DNA of 64,000 nt from Bacillota bacterium (GCA_023386815.1 JAEWIZ010000008.1:124001-188000), one strand, 5' to 3'. Positions 8,503-17,686 are shown, counted from the stretch's first letter. A program made the numbers and translations. The notes: a model not told the origin generated them from the sequence alone.

Positions 8503-10710
8503 ATGATTAATTGGAGGATTCATGAATCAGGGTTTGACGCCACTCGTATCTCCAACAATGGTAATAAATATTTGATTGGAAATGGATATCTAGGAATTCG
8601 GGGAACCTTGCAGGAATATATGAAGGAACAATATCCTGCAATTAATCTGGCTGGAATTTATGACCAGGTGGGAAGTGCCTGGAGAGAGCCGTTAAATGCT
8701 CCAAATGCCTTATATACATTTATTGAAGTTAATAAGAAATCCTACAGGCTTCCAGAGGAAACAGCGAAGAATCATGAAATATCCTTGAATTACCGATATG
8801 GTATCTTCGAACGAAATACTGTCTGGGATTCAGCGGAAGGTTTCATTTCAATTCAAGCAGAACGCTTTGCCTCCATGAATGACAAACATCTCATCGGAAT
8901 GCGCTGCACCTTAAAATTGGAGCATGGTGGCGAGGTGAGATTGGTTACCGGAATTGACGGTGATGTATGGGATATTAACGGACCCCACTATGATTTCATG
9001 GAATTCACGAATCAGAATGGATTACTTATGGCACTAGCAACAACCCATGAGAATAAGGATCAGGTATGTGTATGTGAAGGCTTGGAAGTGGATTTTACTT
9101 ATGAAGAAGAAATAAAAAAAGAAGATAGAAAGTGTTTACGATACCTTGCGTTTTATGCACAGCCTGGTATTAGCTATAACTTTATTAAATGGGTTGGCAT
9201 TTATACTAGTAAGGATCTGGCCAGCTACCGGGATAAAGCTTGCCAAACGGTTATACGAGCCAAAGAAACCGGATATGAAGAGAATCTTAAAAAGCATATG
9301 GACGAATGGGAAGCCAGATGGAACATGTCAGAGGTATTGATTGAGGGTGATGATAAGGCGATGGAAGCCTTGAATTATTCCATCTATCATTTACATAGCA
9401 TTGCCCCCAGACATACGGATTCTTTATCCATTGCAGCCAGGGGGCTGTCTGGTCAGACCTATAAGGGAGCTGTATTCTGGGATACGGAAATGTTTATGCT
9501 GGATTTCTTCCTAATGACAGAACCGGAGGTAGCAAAGACCCTGTTAAATTACCGAATTAAAACACTGGAGGGTGCGAAGAAAAAAGCAGCGGCCTATGGA
9601 TATCAGGGGGCGTTTTATGCCTGGGAAAGCCAGGAGGGCGGATACGATGCCTGTTCTGATTATAATGTAACTGATGTTTTCACCGGAAGGCAGATGAGAA
9701 CCTATTTTAAGGATAAGCAAATTCACATTTCATCAGCAGTGGTATATGGCTTAATGCGATATGTGGAGTTTACGAATGATCAGCTATTGCTTCTGGAAGG
9801 CGGCGGGGCAGAGGTAGTCTTGGAGTGCGCCAGCTTCTATTACGATCTGTTAGTAAAGAAAGTTTGTAAGGAGCAATATGAGCTTCATGATGTGATTGGA
9901 CCGGACGAATATCATGAAAGAGTGAATAATAATGCGTATACAAACCGCATGGCAAAGTATACCTTTGACAGCGCAGTGTTCATAATACAGCTTCTGAAGG
10001 AATCAGAGAAGATTGAAGCGGATGAACAATACCTATGGAAGCAGCAGTATGACTTAGAAGCTCTGAGGTCAAAATATCAGGAAGCCTCAGAAAAGCTATA
10101 TCTTCCGCAACCGGATAAGCAATCAGGAGTAATTGAGCAGTTCGATGGCTATACAGAATTAGAGGATGTTAGCATTACAGAAGTTCAAAGCAGGCTCCTT
10201 CATGAAAAGGAATATTGGGGAGGAGCTTATGGTGTTGCAACTCATACTAAGGTTATAAAGCAGGCAGATGTTGTTACTATGCTAAACCTGTTTTCTAAGG
10301 ATTATGAGCAGGACATTCTGCTCAAAAATTGGCAGTACTATGAGCCACGGACAGAACATGGATCTTCTTTGAGCGCTTGTATGTACGCGATACTGGCTTG
10401 CAAATGCAATCTGCCGGAATTAGCCTACCCCTTCTTTATGAAATCTGCCTTGTCGGATATCACTCAGAAAGGAAAGGAGTGGGCAGGCTTAATTTATATC
10501 GGGGGTACTCATCCGGCTTCCTCAGGTGGAGCCTATATGACGGCTATTGAAGGCTTCGCAGGGATTCATGTTGTTGATGGAAGCTTGGCAGCGGATCCCG
10601 TATTACCTCCAGGCTGGGAGAGTATGCGTTTTAAGCTTGTATTTAAAGGAGAACGTTATCAGGTTATGGTTACGAGAGAAGGAGCAGAACTTCACAGAAT
10701 AAAGACCTAA
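8503..10710 (+). CDS. GH65 inverting disaccharide phosphorylase, second copy
   Basis: A 735-residue cytosolic GH65 enzyme, only distantly similar to its neighbour, so this is an old duplication or separate acquisition. Predicted catalytic acid Glu469 lies in GPDEYHERVNNNAYTN; the phosphate-binding segment is EHGSSLS around His619. The C-terminal GTHPASSGGAYMTAIEGFAG differs from the first copy and resembles the kojibiose/nigerose phosphorylase branch more than the first copy does. AAAGGGAGGTAGGGAGG upstream gives strong translation. Having two GH65 genes in tandem suggests division of labour, for example one on disaccharide and one on longer chains of the same linkage. It ends at a bidirectional terminator facing lacI. 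Confidence 0.9.
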   Translation: MINWRIHESGFDATRISNNGNKYLIGNGYLGIRGTLQEYMKEQYPAINLAGIYDQVGSAWREPLNAPNALYTFIEVNKKSYRLPEETAKNHEISLNYRYGIFERNTVWDSAEGFISIQAERFASMNDKHLIGMRCTLKLEHGGEVRLVTGIDGDVWDINGPHYDFMEFTNQNGLLMALATTHENKDQVCVCEGLEVDFTYEEEIKKEDRKCLRYLAFYAQPGISYNFIKWVGIYTSKDLASYRDKACQTVIRAKETGYEENLKKHMDEWEARWNMSEVLIEGDDKAMEALNYSIYHLHSIAPRHTDSLSIAARGLSGQTYKGAVFWDTEMFMLDFFLMTEPEVAKTLLNYRIKTLEGAKKKAAAYGYQGAFYAWESQEGGYDACSDYNVTDVFTGRQMRTYFKDKQIHISSAVVYGLMRYVEFTNDQLLLLEGGGAEVVLECASFYYDLLVKKVCKEQYELHDVIGPDEYHERVNNNAYTNRMAKYTFDSAVFIIQLLKESEKIEADEQYLWKQQYDLEALRSKYQEASEKLYLPQPDKQSGVIEQFDGYTELEDVSITEVQSRLLHEKEYWGGAYGVATHTKVIKQADVVTMLNLFSKDYEQDILLKNWQYYEPRTEHGSSLSACMYAILACKCNLPELAYPFFMKSALSDITQKGKEWAGLIYIGGTHPASSGGAYMTAIEGFAGIHVVDGSLAADPVLPPGWESMRFKLVFKGERYQVMVTREGAELHRIKT

Positions 10711-10793
10711 AGAAGTGAAATGTTTATATTTATTAGGGAGATTATAATCCAACAGGATGCAGGTGACTGCCGATTTAATAGTAATTTATGAAT

Positions 10794-10832
10794 AATGGGC
10801 TGTTGCATACATAAGTACAACAGCCCATTTTA
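10794..10832. terminator. Bidirectional terminator between GH65 and lacI
   Basis: AATGGGCTGTTG (10794-10805) pairs perfectly with CAACAGCCCATT (10818-10829), followed by TT on the plus strand and an A-rich left flank that serves the converging lacI transcript. Confidence 0.85.
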
Positions 10833-10853
10833 CATAATTAGCATAAGTTAGAT

Positions 10854-11867
10854 TTAATTAATAGCTTTTACGCTGTCTCTTTCAATTAATTTAATTGGGA
10901 GAATGACCTCACGCTTTTCTAAAGAATCATTTTCCAAGAGCGCAAATAAGAAATCCGCAGCTAGTTTACTTTTATAGGGAGCATCCTGATGAATGGTTGT
11001 TAATGTAGGTGAAATCAGGCGGCACAAATTAATATCATCAAACCCAATAACAGAGATATCGTCCGGTACTCGCTTGCCTGACTGCTGTACGCCAGCCATA
11101 ATACCGGCAGCCAGAATATCTGCAGTAGCAAAGACAGCTGTGATATCCTCAATCTGAGCAAGTCTTCGTCCAAGAGCAATTGTGGTCTCAACATCTAATT
11201 CCTGCTCAAAGACATATTCGCTGTGGAAGGGAATGGAGGCCTCGGACAATGCCTGCTTATAGCCAAGAAAACGTTCTGAGACAACGCCCCGGTTTTTAAT
11301 CGTCGGTGAAGCAAAGGCAATATTACGATGACCCTTCGATATCAGATAACGTGTAGCTTCATAACCGCCCTTATAATCCTCCAGACCCACATTACACATC
11401 TTGGAGGGCGGAACATAACTATCGATCAAAACAATGGGGATATTCAGGCCATTCAGCGCATCATAGAATTCATCTTGAAATACACCGGTAAAAAACAATC
11501 CATCCACATTCCAGTTACGTAAAAAGGATACAAGATCCGCAGTTGTTTCAACTGCTCTAAGCATTAGGTAATAGCCATTTTCACGCAGGGTTTTTTCAAT
11601 GGATCCGATAAATGCAGAGTGGAAGGGATCCTCTACAATGGTCTCTTTGGTATTTGCAGTCAGATGGCTGATCATACCAATCACTTTGGAGGAGCTGGAT
11701 ACTAAGGAACGGGCAGACATATTGGGAATATAACCTAATTGATCGATGGCCTCATTAATACGCGCTATTGTTTCAGCAGATACACGACCGGCTCTGCCAT
11801 GAATGACGTTAGAAACTGTAGTACAGCTCACGCCGACAATATTAGCTATATCTTTAATAGTCGACAT
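10854..11867 (-). CDS. LacI/GalR-family repressor of the alpha-glucoside locus
   Basis: A 337-residue regulator. The N-terminus reads STIKDIANIVGVSCTTVSNV, the LacI helix-turn-helix plus hinge, followed by a periplasmic-binding-protein-like effector domain (residues about 60-337). AAAGGA precedes the start at 11867. A sequence matching the perfect operator at 1533 in 14 of 16 positions lies 20 bp upstream of its start, which indicates autoregulation and control of the front promoter. The effector is probably an imported alpha-glucoside or its phosphorolysis product; this is inference. Confidence 0.92.
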   Translation of the reverse strand: MSTIKDIANIVGVSCTTVSNVIHGRAGRVSAETIARINEAIDQLGYIPNMSARSLVSSSSKVIGMISHLTANTKETIVEDPFHSAFIGSIEKTLRENGYYLMLRAVETTADLVSFLRNWNVDGLFFTGVFQDEFYDALNGLNIPIVLIDSYVPPSKMCNVGLEDYKGGYEATRYLISKGHRNIAFASPTIKNRGVVSERFLGYKQALSEASIPFHSEYVFEQELDVETTIALGRRLAQIEDITAVFATADILAAGIMAGVQQSGKRVPDDISVIGFDDINLCRLISPTLTTIHQDAPYKSKLAADFLFALLENDSLEKREVILPIKLIERDSVKAIN

Positions 11868-11887
11868 ATTGTTGTTCCTTTCTGATA

Positions 11888-11903
11888 AGTTTAATGTTAA
11901 ACC
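11888..11903. promoter_or_regulatory. LacI-family operator upstream of lacI
   Basis: AGTTTAATGTTAAACC differs from the perfect palindrome at 1533-1548 at two positions. Its place just upstream of the lacI coding start supports autorepression and assigns the operators at 1469 and 1533 to this repressor. Confidence 0.7.
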
Positions 11904-12021
11904 AATTAAATATTATCATAAAGATTTTCAATTGTATAGATATTGTATAAAGAATTAAAACAAAATAGTGGATTGCGAAAGCCAAGAAACTATATGATTC
12001 CCGGATTTTGCAATTAACTAA

Positions 12022-12236
12022 AAGGATTCGGGTGCCAAAAGCCTAACCAAGGTTATGCAGATGAATATGAGCGCACATATATTCATATGGACTTGCCGCA
12101 GAAGCTTGCTTCTGTAAACTTGCTCGTGATCACCAGGTACAGGTAATCACGAGAGGCCCGGTCTGCGCCATATAAATATATATGCACACATATCCATCCA
12201 TATAGTGAAATAAAGGCTTTTGACACCCGAATTCTT
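12022..12236. repeat. ~215-bp imperfect inverted-repeat element between lacI and pgmB
   Basis: The 400-bp gap between the divergent genes lacI and pgmB is mostly one long hairpin. Outer arms 12022-12044 and 12214-12236 pair at 22 of 23 positions (one A-C mismatch, one G-T pair). A middle section (about 12055-12090 against about 12168-12203) is about 78% self-complementary, and an apical stem CTCGTGAT/ATCACGAG closes the structure near 12123-12152. No real ORF lies inside. This is the form of a MITE-like element or a long structured RNA. The right arm carries TTGACA pointing at pgmB, but no -10 box at good spacing was found. Confidence 0.65.
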
Positions 12237-12267
12237 AAATATAACAATGACAAGAGGAGATGTTTGT

Positions 12268-12918
12268 ATGATAAAGGGAGTAATTTTTGATCTTGATGGA
12301 GTATTAGTATCAACGGATGAGCTTCATTTTAAAGCTTGGAAGAAGCTTGCTGAGGAATTGGGGATTTGTGGGTTTACGAAAGAGGATAATATGCGGCAAA
12401 AAGGAGTGAGCAGGATGGAGTCCTTAGAGGTGGTACTGGAAAAAACAGATCACGTCTATAACCCAGAAGAGAAAGTAGATTTAGCAGAACGAAAAAATTC
12501 TTACTATGTGGAGTATCTGCAGGAGCTAACAGAGGAAGCTGTGCTGGAGGATGTCGTTCAGACACTAGCAGACCTTAGAGAAAAAGGGATATTGATTGCA
12601 GTAGGATCTGCAAGTAAGAATACTCCTCTAATCTTGCAAAAGACAGGACTGGACTTCTTGATTGATCAGGTAAGCTGTGGACTTGATACTACAAAGTCAA
12701 AGCCAGATCCGGAGGTGTTTTATATAGCAGCGAAAAAGTTACAGCTGTCACCGGAGGAATGCCTGGTGGTGGAAGATTCTGCTGCTGGAATTCAGGCAGC
12801 AAAGTCTGCACAGATGAAGTCGTTAGGCGTTGGACCGGAATACAAACAGTTAGGCGCGGAGTATGAATCTTATTCCCTTCAAAGCGAAGTGGATTGGGAT
12901 ATAATTTTACAAGGTTAA
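12268..12918 (+). CDS. pgmB: Beta-phosphoglucomutase
   Basis: A HAD-superfamily enzyme of 216 residues converting beta-glucose-1-phosphate to glucose-6-phosphate. Motif I FDLDGV has the nucleophile Asp8 and acid/base Asp10; GSASKN is motif II, KPDPEVF motif III and EDSAAGI motif IV. The start at 12268 is preferred over the upstream in-frame ATG at 12220 because AGAGGAGA precedes it and because it places motif I at the usual distance. The enzyme is specific for the beta anomer made by inverting GH65 phosphorylases, so it belongs functionally with the genes at 6105 and 8503. It is followed 15 bp later by the beta-helix enzyme. Confidence 0.92.
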   Translation: MIKGVIFDLDGVLVSTDELHFKAWKKLAEELGICGFTKEDNMRQKGVSRMESLEVVLEKTDHVYNPEEKVDLAERKNSYYVEYLQELTEEAVLEDVVQTLADLREKGILIAVGSASKNTPLILQKTGLDFLIDQVSCGLDTTKSKPDPEVFYIAAKKLQLSPEECLVVEDSAAGIQAAKSAQMKSLGVGPEYKQLGAEYESYSLQSEVDWDIILQG

Positions 12919-12933
12919 GACTGGAGGTATCTA

Positions 12934-14496
12934 ATGAAGAAGAATCTTGGTATTACCATATTAGAATGGGTAATCTTAATTGGATTAGCGTTGGGGCTAA
13001 TAGGGCTTACTCTGGCAACAAAGGAAAGAAAGGAAACTGTAAGTGCAATGCTAAACATGAGCGACTCAAAGTTGGTGCTCTATGAAGGACCGAAGTCATT
13101 AAAGGATGCAACTGCGGAGGATCTTAAGACTGTGAGCGAAAGTCAGAGGGATTTTTCACTAATGCATTGTTTGGATACGAAAGTGCAGGTCAATGGATAC
13201 GACTGCTATGTTTATGATACCAATGTAAACCATAACCGAAACTGGTTTGCAGACTATATGCCTCCTCAGTCCAGAACGCCTATTACTTATTTTGACTTTG
13301 AAGGAGCTGCAACCATTAAGGTAGTAGTGCCAGAAATGGAACTTGAGTCTGTCAAGCTCAGCCCGGTTGAGTACGACATACAGCCGGTGATAGACAAAGA
13401 AAATCATACAGTAGCTTTCACCATTACAGAGCCTGATACCTATACTTTAACGTTCAACGATTCACCCGCGCGTGCACTCCACATGTTCGCAAACCCCTTG
13501 GAAGTGAATCCTCCCAAGGAGGGTGATAAAGATGTTGTATACATAGGGCCTGGGGAGTGGAAGATTGATAGCATTATTCTGGAGGATAATCAAACCTTAT
13601 ATTTAGCAGGAGGAGCAGTAGTTCATGGAATTATTAATGCAAATTACGCCTCCAATATTAAAGTAATGGGCAGGGGGATAATAGATGGATCCACCTTTGA
13701 CAGCTGGACTGGTAAGACCGCATTGGTTCCCCTCAAGTTTGATTATTGTGAGAATGTTGAACTAAGGGATATTATTGTCTTAAATCCCAATGCCTGGGTA
13801 TGCTCTGCAAACTCCTCTAAAAACGGTGTGATAGACGGCATTAAGATTATTTCCTCCAGACCGAACGGTGATGGTATTACCTTACAATCCTGTGAGAACT
13901 ATCTGGTGCAGAATTGTTTTGTCAGAAGCTGGGATGATTCCCTTGTAGTCAAGAATTATACCGGTGATTCTAAGAATATTGTATTCCAGAATAATCAGCT
14001 TTGGACGGATTTTGCCCAGTCTATGGAGATTGGATATGAAACCAATAAAGGAAAGAAGGAAAATGCTGTGATCTGTAATATTTCTTTTGAGAATATCACG
14101 GTATTAAATAACTTCCATAAGCCGGTGATCTCGGTTCATAATGCCGATGATGCTATAATTACTGATATAACCTTTCAGAATATTATCGTTGAAAATGCAC
14201 AGATGGGTTCCGGGGATGCTGACGAAATGCCTTATCTGATTGATTGCAACATAGCTCAAAGCTCCAACTGGTCTAGCACCAAGGAGAGGGGACAGATTCG
14301 AAATGTACTGATTGACGGTGTAACTGTGTTAGCCGGAAAATTCAATGCATCCAGAATCAATGGTTATGACGATGCTCACACCGTAGAAGAAGTGACCATT
14401 AAAAATCTAAATATTCTTGGAGAGCGAATCACTAGCCCCTCACAGGGAAAGTTCGAAATAGACACAGCAACGACGAAAAACATAGTAATCGAATAA
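12934..14496 (+). CDS. Membrane-anchored right-handed beta-helix glycosidase (GH28/GH49-like, clan GH-N)
   Basis: A 520-residue protein with an N-terminal membrane anchor (residues about 8-27) and no lipobox, so the catalytic part faces outside. Residues 30-190 form a beta-sandwich-like N domain; from about 200 the chain shows parallel beta-helix repeats. Candidate catalytic acids are Asp313 in PNGDGI and Asp334-Asp335 in SWDDSLVVK, followed by LWTDFAQSMEIGYE, which resembles GH49 dextranase/isopullulanase layout more than the GH28 GHG motif, which I do not see. With GH65 and pgmB alongside, an alpha-glucan substrate is more likely than pectin, but this is inference. It shares an operon with pgmB and the CBM protein downstream. 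Confidence 0.7.
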   Translation: MKKNLGITILEWVILIGLALGLIGLTLATKERKETVSAMLNMSDSKLVLYEGPKSLKDATAEDLKTVSESQRDFSLMHCLDTKVQVNGYDCYVYDTNVNHNRNWFADYMPPQSRTPITYFDFEGAATIKVVVPEMELESVKLSPVEYDIQPVIDKENHTVAFTITEPDTYTLTFNDSPARALHMFANPLEVNPPKEGDKDVVYIGPGEWKIDSIILEDNQTLYLAGGAVVHGIINANYASNIKVMGRGIIDGSTFDSWTGKTALVPLKFDYCENVELRDIIVLNPNAWVCSANSSKNGVIDGIKIISSRPNGDGITLQSCENYLVQNCFVRSWDDSLVVKNYTGDSKNIVFQNNQLWTDFAQSMEIGYETNKGKKENAVICNISFENITVLNNFHKPVISVHNADDAIITDITFQNIIVENAQMGSGDADEMPYLIDCNIAQSSNWSSTKERGQIRNVLIDGVTVLAGKFNASRINGYDDAHTVEEVTIKNLNILGERITSPSQGKFEIDTATTKNIVIE

Positions 14497-14536
14497 CATT
14501 TGGGTTAAGCTGTAAAACACAGCGGATCGGAGGAGT

Positions 14537-15160
14537 ATGAAGATAATCAGACGACTGTTAATTGTTATTTTAATCATCGCAAATTTATCACTTTTTGCGT
14601 ATATGAAGCTAGGTATCGTAGAGCCACCACAGTTGATACCAGCCTCGAATGTAAGTGTTGTTAAGGCAATCGAGCAGACAAAGGCTCAGGAGCACCCGAG
14701 CTTTATCAAGGAAGAATATGTTTCGATTATACCGGAAGGAGAGAATGTAGCACTGGATAAAAAGATTGAAGCCAGCAGTTACACCCAAGTATATAATGCA
14801 CCAAAAGCAGTGGATGGCAAAACGGATGGAGCCTCTTACTGGGAAGGAAAATCTGATTATCCGAATAACCTAACGGTGGACTTGGAACAGCCGGCAAAGA
14901 TCCATGCCATACGCCTGGCGCTAAATCCTTTGGCTATCTGGGGAAAGCGTACGCAGACGATTTCAGTAAATATCAGTAATGACGGAACAAACTTTACCGA
15001 ACTGGTAGGGTCAGCACAGTATGTCTTTGATCCCGATACCGGTAATGAAGTGCAGATTGTATTTGAGGAAACAGAGGCTCGGTATGTACAATTGGTAATT
15101 ACGGCAAATACAGGAGCTGGAGGCGGGCAGATAGCGGAATTCGAAATATATCGTAAGTGA
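14537..15160 (+). CDS. Membrane-anchored F5/8 type C (discoidin, CBM32-like) sugar-binding protein
   Basis: A 207-residue protein: N-terminal membrane helix (residues 5-25), a linker of about 40 residues, then one discoidin-fold domain (about 72-207) with ASSYTQ, AVDGKTDGASYWEG, LTVDLEQ, WGKRTQ and a C-terminal AEFEIYRK. This WGxRTQ/FDPDTGN subtype is, from memory, common beside alpha-glucan hydrolases such as GH87 and dextranases. It has no catalytic domain. Lying 40 bp after the beta-helix enzyme, it may serve as that enzyme's detached binding module on the cell surface. Confidence 0.78.
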   Translation: MKIIRRLLIVILIIANLSLFAYMKLGIVEPPQLIPASNVSVVKAIEQTKAQEHPSFIKEEYVSIIPEGENVALDKKIEASSYTQVYNAPKAVDGKTDGASYWEGKSDYPNNLTVDLEQPAKIHAIRLALNPLAIWGKRTQTISVNISNDGTNFTELVGSAQYVFDPDTGNEVQIVFEETEARYVQLVITANTGAGGGQIAEFEIYRK

Positions 15161-15165
15161 TTGAT

Positions 15166-15208
15166 AAAACACCTTTCCTGGCATTGAGCAAATTGGAAAG
15201 GTGTTTTT
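15166..15208. terminator. Bidirectional terminator between CBM protein and AraC gene
   Basis: AAAACACCTTTCC (15166-15178) pairs with GGAAAGGTGTTTT (15195-15207), with T-runs in both directions. The stop codon of the minus-strand regulator lies at its right edge. Confidence 0.88.
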
Positions 15209-16130
15209 ACATATTATCATGTGATACTGAAATGGAAACCTGATACAGTTTCCTGTATTCCTGAGGTGATATTTTGGTTGTTTTTTTAAATACCTGTGAA
15301 AAGTAGCTGGGAGAAGAAAAACCTACTGCTTGTGAGATTGAGGATAAAGAATAGTTGGTATTTACAAGCAGATGCTTACTTTCATCTATCCGCCTCATAA
15401 TTAAATAATTGATTGGTGAAGTTCCAAACTGCTTGGTAAAGTTATGTATAAAGTAGTATTTATTTAAGTGTACAAGAGAACTCAAGATTTCTACGGTTAG
15501 GTTTTCACTATAGTGTTCTTCGATATATTTTTTTGCAATTCTGCATTCTCTTGTCAATCTTGGCCCGGTAACGATAGAAACCTTAAAGACGTCATTTCGA
15601 AGAATAATTGTAAAAATGATATTTAATAAATTTTGACATAGAAAGTCACGGTAGGGTAGATCTCGCTTCATCTCATGAGCTAGTGTATTAAAGTATAGAT
15701 ACAAATCAGATTTATAAGCAGAACTATTTAGTAGGATACAACCCTTATTTTCTGTCTCGAATTGAATTCCTTCTACACCTAGAACGATATATTCCAATGG
15801 TTTTGATGGATTTGAGATTTCAGTATGTACAATCGTGGGATTTAAAATGATAAGATCATTGGTTTTTACATCAATGATATCCGACTCCACAGAGAATTTT
15901 CCTGTTCCATTCGTGATGTAAAAGAACTCGGTGAAGTTATGGGAATGAGGAAGACTCATCCAGTCATTCTCATATTTTGACAAAGCAACGTAGAGTAAGG
16001 TAACTTGAATTGACGGGCTACCTTGCTTCGTATCAGTGTTAAAGGTATAGGAAAGGGTAGAATCTTCCTTGAATATCATGGAAGCATCACGTTCATTCTC
16101 TGCCTTAAAATTGTAGCGGTTATTGCTCAT
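15207..16130 (-). CDS. AraC-family transcriptional regulator (first, next to NgcE-like importer)
   Basis: A 307-residue regulator with an N-terminal cupin-type sugar-sensing domain (HSHNFTEFFYITNGTG about residues 62-77) and a C-terminal double helix-turn-helix (about 205-300) ending FSQVFKKTTKISPQEYRK. AAAGAGG precedes the start. It is divergent from the binding-protein gene at 16304 with a 173-bp shared control region, so it most likely activates that importer and GH112. The inducer would be a hexosamine-containing disaccharide if the pathway assignment is right. Confidence 0.9.
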   Translation of the reverse strand: MSNNRYNFKAENERDASMIFKEDSTLSYTFNTDTKQGSPSIQVTLLYVALSKYENDWMSLPHSHNFTEFFYITNGTGKFSVESDIIDVKTNDLIILNPTIVHTEISNPSKPLEYIVLGVEGIQFETENKGCILLNSSAYKSDLYLYFNTLAHEMKRDLPYRDFLCQNLLNIIFTIILRNDVFKVSIVTGPRLTRECRIAKKYIEEHYSENLTVEILSSLVHLNKYYFIHNFTKQFGTSPINYLIMRRIDESKHLLVNTNYSLSSISQAVGFSSPSYFSQVFKKTTKISPQEYRKLYQVSISVSHDNM

Positions 16131-16190
16131 AGCATACCTCTTTCGATTATGTGAATATTGTACAGGAATATTAGAAATACAATTTCAATT

Positions 16191-16207
16191 TGTCTATTGT
16201 GTCTATT
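16191..16207. promoter_or_regulatory. Tandem TGTCTATT repeat, candidate AraC half-sites
   Basis: TGTCTATT occurs at 16191-16198 and again at 16200-16207, nine bases apart, about 40 bp upstream of the -35 box of the importer promoter. This position suits an AraC activator site. The nine-base period is shorter than usual, so the call is tentative. Confidence 0.35.
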
Positions 16208-16245
16208 ATACAGCAATATATATAAAGAAGAAAGCAAAAATTCCA

Positions 16246-16273
16246 TTGCTTATAAAATTAAATCCTGTATACT
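16246..16273 (+). promoter_or_regulatory. Promoter of the first importer/GH112 operon
   Basis: TTGCTT (16246-16251) and TATACT (16268-16273) are 16 bp apart, with the coding start 31 bp downstream and AAAGGAGGA between. Confidence 0.6.
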
Positions 16274-16303
16274 ACATACATAGTCGTAAAGGAGGATAAA
16301 TAT

Positions 16304-17686
16304 ATGAAAAAAATAGCTAGTATGTTATTATTATCTGCATTCGTAATTAGTTCTTTCGCTGGTTGTGCGAAAAATGTTGAGACTAATACGGGTGCTGATG
16401 CAACACCTGTGGCAACTTCCGAACCTACCAATGAGGAATCCACAGATGCCCCGAAGCAAGATGTTACAATTAAGGTAGCAGCGATTGAAACAGCATACGG
16501 TTCGGACATGTGGACTCAGGTTTGTGAAGCTTTTACAGCAAAGACAGGAATTAAAGTAGAGCTTACGACGGACAAATCCTTAGAGGATGTCATTGGTGCA
16601 GGAATGAAAGCAGGAGATTATCCGGATGTTGTTCATTTAGCTACAGGTCGTCCGGCAGCTTTAACAGAGACTCTAATTAAAGAAAATGGCTTAGAAGATA
16701 TTACAGATGTTTTGAGTATGACTATTCCGGGAGAGGACAAAAAGGTTAGCGATAAAATTGCTGGCGGATTTACAGAATCCTCTTTAACAAATCCCTACAA
16801 TGACGGAAAGACATACATGGCACCTATGTTCTATAGCCCATGCGGTTTGTTTTATAACAAAGGCTTATTCGCTGAAAAAGGTTGGACTATTCCAACAACC
16901 TGGGATGAGATGTGGCAATTAGGAGACCAGGCAAAAGAAGAGAATATTGCATTATTCGCATATCCAACAGCAGGCTACTTTGATGCATTCTTCTACGCTC
17001 TTCTTTATGAAGTAGGCGGCGCAGACTTCTTCCAAAAAGCTACTACTTATACGGAAGGTATTTGGGATACTACAGAAGCAAACAAAGCATTTGACATTGT
17101 TGAGAAGTTGGCTTCTTATACAGAAAAATCAGTTCCATCCAACGCGAACAATGATAACTATCTTAAAAACCAGCAGTTAATTTTAGATAACAAGGCTTTA
17201 TTTATGCCAAACGGTACCTGGGTTGTTGGTGAAATGAAGGATGCTCCCCGTGCAGATGGTTTTGAATGGGGCTTTATGCCACTCCCTGCAATCTCAACAG
17301 GCGGAGATGCTTATTCTTATACCTGGTTTGAGCAATTATGGATACCGGCAGCAGCTGAAAATAAAGATGCAGCAAAGCAATTTGTAGCATATATGTATTC
17401 AGATGAAGCAGCACAGATTTTTGCAAAGGCAGGTGCGATTCAGCCAATCGTTGGATTTGCCGATAAATTAGAAGGTGACAACAAGATGTTCTATAGTATC
17501 TATGATAATGGTGCTAAGGCTGCATTAGGAAGTTTTGCTGCTACAGATCCGGTAGAAGGTGTAAATTTTGCAGATACAGTATTTGGAACAGTTAACTCCC
17601 TTGTAAGTGGGGATAAAACAAAGACTCAGTGGATTGAATTGGTTAAAAAAGACAGCGACCTGCTCCGTGCTGCGTTAAAGCAATAG
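16304..17686 (+). CDS. ABC transporter sugar-binding lipoprotein, NgcE-like (GH112 operon)
   Basis: A 460-residue family 1 solute-binding protein. Lipobox FAGC with Cys21, then a Thr/Glu/Pro linker to about residue 48. Segments such as APMFYSPCGLFYNKGLF and YPTAGYFDAFFYALL recall the N-acetylglucosamine/chitobiose-binding NgcE type. That would suit import of a GlcNAc- or GalNAc-containing disaccharide for the GH112 enzyme at 19883. Followed by a terminator-like hairpin before the permeases. Ligand assignment is moderate at best. Confidence 0.88.
   Translation: MKKIASMLLLSAFVISSFAGCAKNVETNTGADATPVATSEPTNEESTDAPKQDVTIKVAAIETAYGSDMWTQVCEAFTAKTGIKVELTTDKSLEDVIGAGMKAGDYPDVVHLATGRPAALTETLIKENGLEDITDVLSMTIPGEDKKVSDKIAGGFTESSLTNPYNDGKTYMAPMFYSPCGLFYNKGLFAEKGWTIPTTWDEMWQLGDQAKEENIALFAYPTAGYFDAFFYALLYEVGGADFFQKATTYTEGIWDTTEANKAFDIVEKLASYTEKSVPSNANNDNYLKNQQLILDNKALFMPNGTWVVGEMKDAPRADGFEWGFMPLPAISTGGDAYSYTWFEQLWIPAAAENKDAAKQFVAYMYSDEAAQIFAKAGAIQPIVGFADKLEGDNKMFYSIYDNGAKAALGSFAATDPVEGVNFADTVFGTVNSLVSGDKTKTQWIELVKKDSDLLRAALKQ

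Noticed and set aside
12083..12313. 76-residue minus-strand ORF within the inverted-repeat element
   Set aside because: It follows from the palindromic repeat and overlaps the pgmB start; no ribosome site or conserved motif.
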